This document shows positions 15,476 through 24,152 of a DNA stretch of 48,972 bases, piece by piece. The notes below the pieces were generated by a model. That model made no database searches. It saw only the letters and a list, made by a program, of their open reading frames with translations, and was not told the origin of the DNA. Positions within the stretch are counted from its first letter, which is position 1. Every line of letters starts with the position of its first letter. This DNA comes from GCA-002731945 sp036344135 (GTDB lineage: Bacteria; Pseudomonadota; Alphaproteobacteria; MED-G09). A program made the translations under genes and the position numbers. The stretch is taken from positions 1-48,972 of the forward strand of contig JAYYUG010000050.1 in NCBI GenBank assembly GCA_036344135.1. The letters run 5' to 3'.

Positions 15476-15955
15476 ATGCTCCCAACCACAGATATATGTG
15501 ATAAATATTTCGATTATGTTCGTATAGTAAAGCCTATTTTTAGGGATTTTGGAGGAAGGGTTACGTTTTTCGGAAAAGTTGTTACGCTGAAAACTTATGA
15601 TGACAATACCAAGGTTAGAACCACTCTTGAAAGGGATGGAACAGGAAAAATTTTGGTGGTAGATGGTCAAGGTTCAATGAATTGTGCTTTACTGGGAGGT
15701 AATCTCGCGGCTCTCGCCAGTAAAAATAACTGGTCGGGTATCATTATAAATGGGTGCGTCAGAGACCAAAATGAAATCAAGGAAGAAAACGTAGGAGTTA
15801 AAGCCCTTGCCTCCCACCCGAAAAAATCCAATAAGGATGATGGAGGCGAGTATGGTCTAACCTTGAGTTTCGGAGACATTACGATAGAGGATGGTGAATA
15901 CCTTTATGCAGATGAGGACGGTATAGTTATTTCAACAACAGAATTAGAAATTTAA
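15476..15955 (+). CDS. RraA-family protein
   Basis: 159 residues, the length of RraA (E. coli 161), and colinear with it: LCD-like start, VKPIFRDFGGRVTFFGKVVTLK, VVDGQGSMNCALLGGNLA, and LYADEDGIVIS near the end. RraA in E. coli inhibits RNase E, but relatives with an Arg-Asp pair act as 4-hydroxy-4-methyl-2-oxoglutarate aldolase or oxaloacetate decarboxylase. Here that pair is present (R96-D97 in INGCVRDQNE), where E. coli RraA has RQ. The gene begins 8 bases after isocitrate lyase, so it is probably cotranscribed. Whether it is a regulator or a lyase cannot be settled from sequence; the RD pair and context lean toward enzyme. Confidence 0.85.
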   Translation: MLPTTDICDKYFDYVRIVKPIFRDFGGRVTFFGKVVTLKTYDDNTKVRTTLERDGTGKILVVDGQGSMNCALLGGNLAALASKNNWSGIIINGCVRDQNEIKEENVGVKALASHPKKSNKDDGGEYGLTLSFGDITIEDGEYLYADEDGIVISTTELEI

Positions 15956-16023
15956 ATCTCTGATACCATTATTTTCCTTCCTGAAAATTTAAATTTTATC
16001 TATAGTAAAAAAAGGGAGATAAT

Positions 16024-17478
16024 ATGGATATACTAGCTTTTAAATCGGCAAACGAATTAGCCGAAATGATAAGAAACAAAGAAATTAGCAGTTCCGAATT
16101 ATTGGAATACTACATAAGCCGAGTTAAAAAATATAATCCGGACCTTAACGCTATCATCGTAGAAAATTTTGATGCGGCAAGGGAATCTGCTAAGCAGTCT
16201 GACGAATTCTTGAGTAAAGGAGAAATTCAAGGACCACTTCATGGTGTACCAATGACACTTAAGGAATCTTATGGTCTGACAGGTACAGCATTAACTTTTG
16301 GTGTTCCTGAGTTCAAAGACAACATTTCTGATAGTGACGCTTTGTCTGTAGAAAGATTGAAGAATGCGGGTGCTGTCATTTTTGGAAAAACAAATGTCCC
16401 TTTCCGATTGGCCGATTTCCAAAGTTATAATGATATTTATGGCACGACAAATAATCCTTGGGATCTTACCAAGATACCTGGTGGTTCATCAGGTGGTTCA
16501 GCTGCTGCTTTAGCAGCTGGATTAACAGGATTTGAATCCGGATCGGATATTGGTGGCTCAATTCGAAATCCAGCTCATTATTGTGGAGTTTTTGGTCATA
16601 AACCAACTTGGGGTCTTTTGCCTCCGAGAGGACATGCACTTCCAGGCGGGGTTGCACAACCAGATTTATCCGTGATAGGTCCTTTAGGAAGAAGTGCTGA
16701 AGATCTTGAAACGGGGGTAATGGTTATGGCCGGTCCGGACGAAATTCAAAGCGCGGGACTGAAGTTGGATCTGGAAAAACTTCAAAAGAGTGATTTGAAA
16801 GAGTTTAAAGTTGCTGTATGGCTTAATCAAGATATCGCACCCGTTAATCAAGAAGTTCAAAACCGTGTAAACGCTGTAGCAAAAACTGTTAGTGATGCCG
16901 GTGGTGAAGTCAATTTTGAAGCACGTCCCGATTATGATATATACAAAGCTATGGATGTTTATGGGTCTCTGCTTCACCCTTCAATGGCATCAAGAAGCAC
17001 CGATGAGGAATTTCAGAAACTCCAAAATTCAGCTGAAAAACTTGACCCCAATGACTTAAGCGAGTCTGCTTATACTCTTAGAAAACAAGTTTCAACCCTT
17101 CGTGATTACAATATAGCTAACAACGAACGCACTCATTTACGTTGGGCATGGCATGATTTCTTTAAAAGTTATGACGTTGTCATTGCGCCTATTATGGCAA
17201 CCGAGGCTATACCTCATGATCATGGAAAATATGGTGAACGTACAATTATGGTAGACAATGACGAAAGACCTTACTTTGAACAGATCTTCTGGGCGGGTAT
17301 TGCGGTTTGCAGTTATCTTCCGTCAACTGTCATTCCCACTGGCTTAACGAAGGAAGGATTGCCAATAGGTATTCAGATCATCGGACCGGAATACGGAGAC
17401 TTAAAGACTATTGGATTTGCAAAACTTCTAGAAAATGAGGGATACACCTTTACAGCTCCTGAGAATTACCCCGATTAA
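16024..17478 (+). CDS. Amidase-signature family hydrolase
   Basis: Serine hydrolase of the amidase-signature family, 484 residues, cleaving an amide bond of unknown substrate. The Ser-cisSer-Lys triad is present: K80 (in MTLKES), S155 (in GGSSGGSAAALAAG) and S179 (in SDIGGSIRNPA); the S155-S179 spacing of 24 equals that of FAAH. No signal peptide, so cytoplasmic. It lacks the features of GatA, being shorter in the central part and not near gatB/gatC. A GGGAG ribosome-binding site precedes the ATG. It lies 68 bases after the RraA-like gene, probably with its own promoter, and converges on the MmcQ-like gene. Confidence 0.9.
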   Translation: MDILAFKSANELAEMIRNKEISSSELLEYYISRVKKYNPDLNAIIVENFDAARESAKQSDEFLSKGEIQGPLHGVPMTLKESYGLTGTALTFGVPEFKDNISDSDALSVERLKNAGAVIFGKTNVPFRLADFQSYNDIYGTTNNPWDLTKIPGGSSGGSAAALAAGLTGFESGSDIGGSIRNPAHYCGVFGHKPTWGLLPPRGHALPGGVAQPDLSVIGPLGRSAEDLETGVMVMAGPDEIQSAGLKLDLEKLQKSDLKEFKVAVWLNQDIAPVNQEVQNRVNAVAKTVSDAGGEVNFEARPDYDIYKAMDVYGSLLHPSMASRSTDEEFQKLQNSAEKLDPNDLSESAYTLRKQVSTLRDYNIANNERTHLRWAWHDFFKSYDVVIAPIMATEAIPHDHGKYGERTIMVDNDERPYFEQIFWAGIAVCSYLPSTVIPTGLTKEGLPIGIQIIGPEYGDLKTIGFAKLLENEGYTFTAPENYPD

Positions 17479-17489
17479 GATAAAAGAGG

Positions 17490-17894
17490 TTAGACCCAAA
17501 AAGACCGATCCGAGAGGTACAGTTTTTCTATGCCATGCCTTAGCTCCCAGGATTCACGAGAATCTTTTCTGAGTTTCCTGACTACCAAACTATAGGACCG
17601 ATTAATCATGCGTCTAATTTCACCCAAAGGTAGTTTTCCATTGAGAATCACGGTGTTCCAGTGAGCCTTATTCATATGGTAACCAGGAATCACGTCATCG
17701 TGAATTTCACGAAGGATAATTGCCTCCTCGGGATCACACTTCAGATTAATGCGCGCTACTCCTTTTCGGTATGTCATAAGCCCAAACATTTTTTCTTTGA
17801 TCTTGAAGACTTGTATATCCGGACCAAAGGGATAATCTTCCACCGCCTCAGGTAGTGTGAGACAATACGCTTTGACTTTTTCTACCTTCTTCAT
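17490..17894 (-). CDS. MmcQ/YjbR family protein
   Basis: 134 residues from the ATG at 17894, of the MmcQ/YjbR family, small proteins with a CyaY-like fold whose function is not established. The visible family pattern is the start KVEKVKAYCLTLPEAVEDYPFG, FKIKEKMFGLM, INLKCDPEEAI and the GYHMNKAHWNTVIL stretch. A longer in-frame reading reaches 17978 but would overlap the end of the upstream RTX gene (stop at 17902) and adds non-family residues, so I reject it. It lies 7 bases downstream of the RTX gene and may be cotranscribed. Confidence 0.85.
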   Translation of the reverse strand: MKKVEKVKAYCLTLPEAVEDYPFGPDIQVFKIKEKMFGLMTYRKGVARINLKCDPEEAIILREIHDDVIPGYHMNKAHWNTVILNGKLPLGEIRRMINRSYSLVVRKLRKDSRESWELRHGIEKLYLSDRSFWV

Positions 17895-17901
17895 CGCTTT
17901 T

Positions 17902-20900
17902 CTAAATAATATACATATCCGATATAGTCCCTGTTTGGGCACCGGAAGAATTGAGAATATCATAAACTCCAAAAACATCTGCGAATTCCCTAAACGTTAA
18001 ATCTATCCCGTCAGTACCGTTGGTGATGTTGCCGCCTACATTGTAAGTGAACTTGTCCGCTCCGCTGATTGTCACCTCTCGTCCGTCTTGAAGGGTCAAA
18101 CGCGCCGCATTTTTGGTGAAAAGACTTGTATCAATATAGGTGTTGGCGGGCAACTGGATGGTGTTGTCTCCGGAGGCGTCGGTAATACTAATCTTGCTGT
18201 TTTTAGGAAGTAACTGGGAGATAAAGTAGGTGTCATCCCCCTCCAGGCCTCTGTAGGTTGTTGCCTGACCGTCAAGAATGATGACATTGTTACCCGCGTT
18301 AAAATTAAGGGTGCCAGAAATAGCACTTTCGCTGTGTGCCTCCAAGATATTAACGGATGAATCTATCGATCCTGATAGGGAGTATTCTAAAGAAATTTTT
18401 GAAACTGTTTTATCCGAGAATTGCATGTATTCAATATTCGTAAGAGTATCGGTCCCTTCGTCAGCCGCTATGTTTGATGAAAAACCTATCCCGCTATGAT
18501 TATGGCAATACACGTAGAGAGTATCTGGCGCTGTATCAGAGACAATAATTTCTGTATACGCTCCAGTCTGACCAGGGGTCCCTATAACAGTAACACCAGT
18601 AGTATACTCACTACCGCCAGCGTGTATTCCATCAGATGTTGTACTGAATCTTAAGTGATGATTGGCGTTAGAAGCATCGGATTGATCAAATTTGTAGGTC
18701 ATTCCTCTGTATAAGGACGAAGACATTATCTGCGCTACGTCATTGACATAGAAGACATTTCCGTATCCATCATTCTTCAAACTTATAGTGAAAGTTTCAT
18801 TCTTCAATGAATGATTAACCGAAACTGTACCATTGTCATTTTTAGTAATGGTGAAGTTCGATGAAGAATCTTTATAGATAGCAGTATCGATGCCAGCTCC
18901 ACCATCAATGGTATCATTACCGGCACCTCCCTCGATGGAATCGTTACCAGCATATCCCAGAGCACTTTCATCACCTTCCCGCAAAACAATCGTGTCGTCG
19001 CCTGAATAGCCGTGAACCTTTGTGTTAATTGCAAAGGTCTCAAAGCCTTCATCTTTTCCTACAGCCAGATAATGTTTAAGACCAGATGCATAAGTACCTG
19101 CTGTGACAGCATCTTCCGCTGAAGAATTTTCGTTGAGATAGTATCTTTCGTTAAAACCGGGGGCGCCGGAATCTGCTCCAGAGACATAATCCGGTCCGGT
19201 ACCTATAGTGGCTAACATTTCCAATAAGTAAAAACTATTTATTGACTCTTCAGCTGACATATTGGTCCAGCTGGTTCTAAAAATGACAATTTCCATAATA
19301 TTGTCTTGATCAAAATCCCCATAACCCAATATTGTTCCGTTTGAACTGTCGTGAGAGCTGTCTAACGCTATCTCTTTTATTTCAAATCTTCCCTCACCAT
19401 CATTTAGGTACATCAAAGGTACAGTTCCGGTACTTCTAGATCCTGCAATATCCATATGCCCATCGTTATTCATATCTATTAATTGCCATGGCTCCGTCCA
19501 CTCCAGACGAGATCCGTATGCATCTTGTAGGGAATTAGAGGGGATAAGATTAGTGACATCGGTGAAATTACCTTGTCCATCATTGAGTAAGATTTGGATA
19601 TAATTTCCGCCATAATACGGTTCGGCTCGCGCCCAATGAATGGCGAGATCTATGTCTCCATCATGATCAAAATCAGACGGCATAGTTTTCATGTGGTATT
19701 GATTGTCTGTTCCATAGACAGAATCAGGGAGAGCAATTTTTGAATCTTCTGAGAATTGACCATTATCATTTATAAAAATGAGACTTGATACACTTCCGCT
19801 CCCAAACCCGGCAATGAGATCATCAAATCCGTCGTTATTTATATCAACAAGAGCTGCATCAAGAAGAACATTAAAACCTGTAATTTCGTTGGTTAAGGGC
19901 CAGTTAAGCAATTTTACATAAAGAGGTTGTAGACTATATAAGAATGTTCCATCGTTTTGTTGGATCAATTCGTATGGTCCTTCCTCATTTGAATGACCGA
20001 TAAAAATATCATCGAGACCATCACCGTTTATGTCTCCAACGGCCATAGAATGCACATCTACCGCAAAAGGATATGTATCTTCAAATAGAGCAGAATTAGC
20101 ATTTGTTGGAAATGGAAGCTTAGGAAATATTGATGCACGATCATTATTTGAAACTGAGGATTGGATTAAAATTAGTTCGGATGGTGGTACAGTAGAATCG
20201 CTATTACGCTTGGAATCTTCTTCTGTTGAGTGATTGATTGTAACAGCGCTGACAGGGCTTGAAGTTCCTATTTGTATTAAATCAGACCGTCTTCCTCCTG
20301 TTGTAATTGGCATAGTCGCATTAATTTCTGCATCATAGGTAAGTGTCCCATCTTTTGTGGTAAAAGCTATAAACGGCGTTGAAGTATCAATACCCGTACC
20401 ATAGCCCTTCCACATAGGCGCTATTACATCTTTTATACCGTCCTGATTAATGTCGAGGAAAATGACCGCCTGAGAAAACCAACTAATCAGTTTTGCTTCA
20501 TGAAATACACCAACATAGGTGTAAGCCGGGGCAATAGTGTCGTCATTAAATGTATGAATTGTACCTTTTATTTCTGTTTTCACTGTTTCGAGAAAAAAAT
20601 CGATATCAATCGTCTTATTGTCACCTGAAAAAACTATCTCTTTTACACCCGTTATAATATCCAGTGTATTTAGGGAAGAATTGGTGACATGAATTTCATC
20701 TCCAACACTACTGATTACATAATCCGTAGAATTGAGTAAGTGGTAAGTAATTTTATCGTCTCCACCTCCCATATTAAAAGTATTATTTCCACCAAAAAGT
20801 AAAACATGTTCATAAGCAGAAGTCCCGGTGATTGTCATACCCAAACTTGTGCCGTGTATAGTTGTTATTCCTGAAATCGTATCTCTGTACCCGAAACCAT

Positions 20901-21132
20901 CATCTGCCCAGCCCTCTAAGAGATTTATGATTGGGGATTCAGTGGCGTGCCAAAATGCATACTGAACATTGGTTCCCGAAATGGAATCATCTCCAGGACT
21001 CGCGACTACTGTTTGACCATTGAGATTGGTTAATTGATCGTTACCTTTTTTAGGATAAATGTTTGAGATGTCCGAGGATAATTCAGAACCATCAATTATA
21101 TCATCTTCATCTGTTCCATTATAATCCGCCAT
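17902..21132 (-). CDS. Large secreted FG-GAP/VCBS, RTX and cupredoxin-like protein
   Basis: 1076 residues with no N-terminal signal peptide, as expected for type I secretion. The first third has degenerate beta-roll motifs (GNDQL, GDDSISG, GGGDDKITY). Residues about 226-615 hold six FG-GAP/VCBS-type calcium loops, including DINQDGIKD, DINGDGLDD, DINNDGFDD, DFDHDGDID and DMNNDGHMD, predicting a beta-propeller. Residues about 707-748 hold RTX nonapeptides (GGAGNDTIDGGAGID). Residues about 805-885 resemble a cupredoxin: FDQSDASNANHHLRFST, then YVYCHNHSGIG with Cys and His ligand candidates but Ile where Met is usual. The end is acidic and aromatic (ISDMYII), like type I signals. Likely an exported or surface protein; its ligand is unknown. 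No transporter genes are nearby. Confidence 0.8.
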   Translation of the reverse strand: MADYNGTDEDDIIDGSELSSDISNIYPKKGNDQLTNLNGQTVVASPGDDSISGTNVQYAFWHATESPIINLLEGWADDGFGYRDTISGITTIHGTSLGMTITGTSAYEHVLLFGGNNTFNMGGGDDKITYHLLNSTDYVISSVGDEIHVTNSSLNTLDIITGVKEIVFSGDNKTIDIDFFLETVKTEIKGTIHTFNDDTIAPAYTYVGVFHEAKLISWFSQAVIFLDINQDGIKDVIAPMWKGYGTGIDTSTPFIAFTTKDGTLTYDAEINATMPITTGGRRSDLIQIGTSSPVSAVTINHSTEEDSKRNSDSTVPPSELILIQSSVSNNDRASIFPKLPFPTNANSALFEDTYPFAVDVHSMAVGDINGDGLDDIFIGHSNEEGPYELIQQNDGTFLYSLQPLYVKLLNWPLTNEITGFNVLLDAALVDINNDGFDDLIAGFGSGSVSSLIFINDNGQFSEDSKIALPDSVYGTDNQYHMKTMPSDFDHDGDIDLAIHWARAEPYYGGNYIQILLNDGQGNFTDVTNLIPSNSLQDAYGSRLEWTEPWQLIDMNNDGHMDIAGSRSTGTVPLMYLNDGEGRFEIKEIALDSSHDSSNGTILGYGDFDQDNIMEIVIFRTSWTNMSAEESINSFYLLEMLATIGTGPDYVSGADSGAPGFNERYYLNENSSAEDAVTAGTYASGLKHYLAVGKDEGFETFAINTKVHGYSGDDTIVLREGDESALGYAGNDSIEGGAGNDTIDGGAGIDTAIYKDSSSNFTITKNDNGTVSVNHSLKNETFTISLKNDGYGNVFYVNDVAQIMSSSLYRGMTYKFDQSDASNANHHLRFSTTSDGIHAGGSEYTTGVTVIGTPGQTGAYTEIIVSDTAPDTLYVYCHNHSGIGFSSNIAADEGTDTLTNIEYMQFSDKTVSKISLEYSLSGSIDSSVNILEAHSESAISGTLNFNAGNNVIILDGQATTYRGLEGDDTYFISQLLPKNSKISITDASGDNTIQLPANTYIDTSLFTKNAARLTLQDGREVTISGADKFTYNVGGNITNGTDGIDLTFREFADVFGVYDILNSSGAQTGTISDMYII

Positions 21133-21344
21133 ATAAAGATAATATCTGTCTATTTGACAAAATCAATTCGTTAACTTCAAATTTCTCATGTAATGTACAT
21201 GTCTGATATAGATTGTCCTGAGACAAGATAGGTTTGCTCACTCATAAACACTCCCAATAGATTTAAAAGAATTCAGTATTATGATATTGTCATGCTATCT
21301 TCTTTTTTATTAAAAATAAATGTTGAGATAAGGATAAAAAGAAT
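21133..21344. promoter_or_regulatory. Divergent region between the RTX and PNPOx-like genes
   Basis: A 212-base AT-rich spacer that should hold promoters for both genes. The one clear structure is a perfect 15-base inverted repeat with arms CATGTA (21187-21192) and TACATG (21196-21201). I could not assign a convincing -35/-10 pair on either strand. Confidence 0.35.
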
Positions 21345-21902
21345 ATGGCTGAAAAATATGATCATCTAACAGAACAACATCAAAGATTTATCGATGCACA
21401 AAAGATCTTTTTCGTTGGAACCGCTGCAGCCGAGGGCAATATTAATGTTTCTCCGAAAGGATTGGAAAGTTTAAAGATCGTAAATAAGAATAAGATTTTA
21501 TGGGTAAATTTGACGGGTAGCGGTAACGAAACAGCGGCGCATACTCAGGAAAATCCTAGAATGACTCTTATGTTTACCTCCTTTGAGAAAAATCCTCTTA
21601 TCCTACGCGTCTATGGAACAGTAAGAGCTATTCATCGACTTGATCCCGAATGGGAAACAGTGATCAATCATTTTCCTAAATCTCCCGGATCCCGTCAGGT
21701 GTTTGACCTTTCCGTCTCTTTAGTGCAAACATCCTGCGGCTATGCTGTTCCTTATTACGATTTTAAAGGGGAAAGGAGTACTTTAGAAAAGTGGAATGAT
21801 GCAGCAGGTGAAGATGGGATAAAAAAATACTGGGAAGAGAAAAACACCCAATCCCTCGATGGTATAGAAACGGGAATAGTTAAGAAAAATATCAGAAAAT
21901 AA
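21345..21902 (+). CDS. Pyridoxamine 5'-phosphate oxidase-like flavin-binding protein
   Basis: 185-residue protein of the PNPOx-like split-barrel fold, which binds FMN or F420-type cofactors. The pattern IDAQKIFFVGTAAAEGNINVSPKGLESLKI followed by ILWVNLTGSGNETAAHTQENPRMTLMF is typical of the general-stress/PNPOx-like subgroup rather than the vitamin B6 enzyme PdxH. The later VQTSCGYAVPYYDFKGER segment is also common there. An AAGGA ribosome-binding site precedes the ATG. Substrate is unknown. It is a single gene, convergent with the flavoprotein at 21935. Confidence 0.85.
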   Translation: MAEKYDHLTEQHQRFIDAQKIFFVGTAAAEGNINVSPKGLESLKIVNKNKILWVNLTGSGNETAAHTQENPRMTLMFTSFEKNPLILRVYGTVRAIHRLDPEWETVINHFPKSPGSRQVFDLSVSLVQTSCGYAVPYYDFKGERSTLEKWNDAAGEDGIKKYWEEKNTQSLDGIETGIVKKNIRK

Positions 21903-21934
21903 TAAAGAACATCGTCATCCGATTTTATGTTTGA

Positions 21935-23167
21935 TTAGTCTTCACCTGTGAATTCCGGTGAAGTTTCAACACCTAAGAAAATTTTTCCAAGCTCCTGGTA
22001 CAACGGATGGGCAACCCATCGATGGGTAGCACAGCCATGAGCATCTCTCAATTTCCTTTCCAAAGGACTAACCATGCGCATACCACTTGTTCCTGCAGCA
22101 TTATGAATTTTATCAACAACTTCCATTGAAGCATTCGCAGCATAGGTGCATGCCAATCTCCCAAGATGCGTTGCATGTGGAGATGGTTTTTCTAGTCCGT
22201 CATTCAGCTCATCCTCTACGGACCTCATAGACTCCATTAAGAAAGCTCGTGCCGATCTAAGTTTAGCTTCAGCTTCCCCTACACGGTATTGAGCAATAGG
22301 TCTTTCACGAGTGGTTGTGGTTGAAAGCATCGGAATCTTATTTTGGGCAATGTCTATAAATGTATCTATAGCTCCTCTTGCAACACCAATTGCGACTGCT
22401 GCTTTGTTATAAGCAAGACGAAGTGCTACAGGTACACGATAAGTAGGGTTAGGATATAAAGCCGGAACAGTAATGAGCTCAACTGAAGTAAAACGCTCAG
22501 GAACAAGAGCGCCATCTGCTACGACATCATGGCTACCTGAACCTCTTAAACCAGCTACATCCCATGTGTCTAAAATTTCCCATTCGCTTTTGTTTAAAAA
22601 CCACATTTTCATAATTGGTATTCCGTTGTCATCTAATTTGGGTTCATCGTTCTCAACGATAGGCGCCATCATGAAGCACCATTCCGCGTTATGACAGCCA
22701 CTAATAAAAGTCGTCTGACCCCAAACCTTATAACTTCCATCATCCTGTTTTATAGCTTTTGAAGGAAGGCTTCCGGGTCCTCCTCCCCCGCACATTATAA
22801 CATTCGGATTATCCAGATAAACTTCCTTTGCCAACTTAGGATCCATCCCACCCGCAGCCATGGCATTAATCTCGGAGCCTAACATGACATTCCAACCAAC
22901 AGAACCATCAATTGCCGATATGGCTTCTATGATCTCTATTGTCTCACAAATTGAAGCGTTCTCTCCACCCAACTCTTCTGGTAAAGCAAAACGAAAAAAC
23001 CCTGCGTCAACTAAAGTTTTTATTGTAACATCTGGAACTCGACGAATTTTTTGAGCTTCATCCCCACCTTTTACTATTACGTCACGAAGAACTTCTACTC
23101 TCTCTAAAATAGGAAGATGATTTATTTCTTTATCTTTATCGACAACATTAGTCTGACTGCTATTCAT
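21935..23167 (-). CDS. Acyl-CoA dehydrogenase-fold flavoprotein, monooxygenase type
   Basis: 410 residues with the acyl-CoA dehydrogenase fold, but resembling flavin-dependent hydroxylases of the HpaB/HsaA group (two-component monooxygenases fed with reduced flavin). Evidence: the N-terminal RVEVLRDVIVKGGDEAQKIRRVPD start, FALPEELGGENASICETIEI, FISGCHNAEWCFMMAPI, DVAGLRGSGSHDV, and a C-terminal NAAGTSGMRMVSPLERKLRDAHGCATHRW stretch characteristic of that group. The catalytic Glu of true acyl-CoA dehydrogenases is not apparent. No reductase partner is adjacent. It stands 112 bases after purU, so it probably has its own promoter. Substrate unknown; an aromatic or steroid-ring substrate would fit the neighbourhood. 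Confidence 0.75.
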   Translation of the reverse strand: MNSSQTNVVDKDKEINHLPILERVEVLRDVIVKGGDEAQKIRRVPDVTIKTLVDAGFFRFALPEELGGENASICETIEIIEAISAIDGSVGWNVMLGSEINAMAAGGMDPKLAKEVYLDNPNVIMCGGGGPGSLPSKAIKQDDGSYKVWGQTTFISGCHNAEWCFMMAPIVENDEPKLDDNGIPIMKMWFLNKSEWEILDTWDVAGLRGSGSHDVVADGALVPERFTSVELITVPALYPNPTYRVPVALRLAYNKAAVAIGVARGAIDTFIDIAQNKIPMLSTTTTRERPIAQYRVGEAEAKLRSARAFLMESMRSVEDELNDGLEKPSPHATHLGRLACTYAANASMEVVDKIHNAAGTSGMRMVSPLERKLRDAHGCATHRWVAHPLYQELGKIFLGVETSPEFTGED

Positions 23168-23278
23168 TTCTTGCTCCTCAGTAATTGATGTGATTTTTTA
23201 AATTAAAACTATAAGCCAGCAAAAGTAAATAACATTTAAATAATAAACATATCTACAATGGAACTGTTAATTATTTTC

Positions 23279-24136
23279 TCAAAAGACAATGGTTTTTAAA
23301 CCATTTAATAATACACGTCTTTCTGAATGCATACGCACTGCTCTCAAAAGAACAGTTGATTCAATATCATAGCCGCTTTCTTGCATACTTTTAGGAGATA
23401 CGTTGTGATCGACACGCAATACATCCTGTTCGATTATGGGTCCCTCATCCAGTCCTTCGGTAACATAATGCGCGGTGGCACCAATGATTTTCACTCCTCT
23501 TTCATGCGCCTGATGATAAGGTTTTGCACCCTTAAAACCAGGTAAAAAGGAATGATGAATATTGATGCATTGACCTTCAATGTCTTTGATAAATTCCGAT
23601 GATAAAATTTGCATGTAACGAGCCAGGATGATTAATTCGGATCCCGTCTCAAGGTATACGTTCTTAAACATCTTCTCTTGATCTTGTTTTGTGTCGGAAG
23701 TTACCGGTAAATAGTGAAAAGGGATTTTATTCCATTCGACGAGATCTTTTGATACCTTATGATTGGATATGACTGCTTGAATATCTATGGGAAGAGACTC
23801 TATTTTCCAACGGTAAATCAGATCGTTCAGGCAATGGCCCTCTTCACTGACAGCTATGATAGTTTTGCAAGGTTTTTCTGCATCATAAAAACGTCCTTCT
23901 ATTTTAAATTTATTTAGTTCTTTTTGAAATTCCGCTTCTAAGATATCCAAGTTGAAATCCGAGGAGTCTTCCTTTTCAAAAGCAATACGGCTAAAGAATT
24001 TTTTCGTTTCAGGGTCGCTGAAGGAAGACGCCTCTGTCATGAAGGCCCCTCTGTTAAACAAAAAATGGGTCGCCGATGCCAACACACCGGGTATATCAGG
24101 ACATATAAACTGAAGTATGATTTTTTTTGCCTTCAT
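23279..24136 (-). CDS. purU: Formyltetrahydrofolate deformylase
   Basis: Hydrolyses 10-formyltetrahydrofolate to formate and tetrahydrofolate, balancing the one-carbon pool. 285 residues: an N-terminal ACT domain (about 5-85; ICPDIPGVLASATHFLFNRGAF) followed by the formyltransferase-fold catalytic domain. The catalytic region reads NIHHSFLPGFKGAKPYHQA, then IGATAHYVTEGLDEGPIIEQDV, containing the conserved His and Asp; the LARYMQILS segment is also typical. It is the last gene of a tightly packed block behind a HupE-like gene (16-base gap), an unusual context for purU. Confidence 0.93.
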   Translation of the reverse strand: MKAKKIILQFICPDIPGVLASATHFLFNRGAFMTEASSFSDPETKKFFSRIAFEKEDSSDFNLDILEAEFQKELNKFKIEGRFYDAEKPCKTIIAVSEEGHCLNDLIYRWKIESLPIDIQAVISNHKVSKDLVEWNKIPFHYLPVTSDTKQDQEKMFKNVYLETGSELIILARYMQILSSEFIKDIEGQCINIHHSFLPGFKGAKPYHQAHERGVKIIGATAHYVTEGLDEGPIIEQDVLRVDHNVSPKSMQESGYDIESTVLLRAVRMHSERRVLLNGLKTIVF

Positions 24137-24152
24137 ATTCTTTTACCCGAAA

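Noticed and set aside
17895..17978. N-terminal extension of the MmcQ-like protein
   Set aside because: It would overlap the last codons of the RTX gene and adds residues outside the family; ATG at 17894 gives the expected length.
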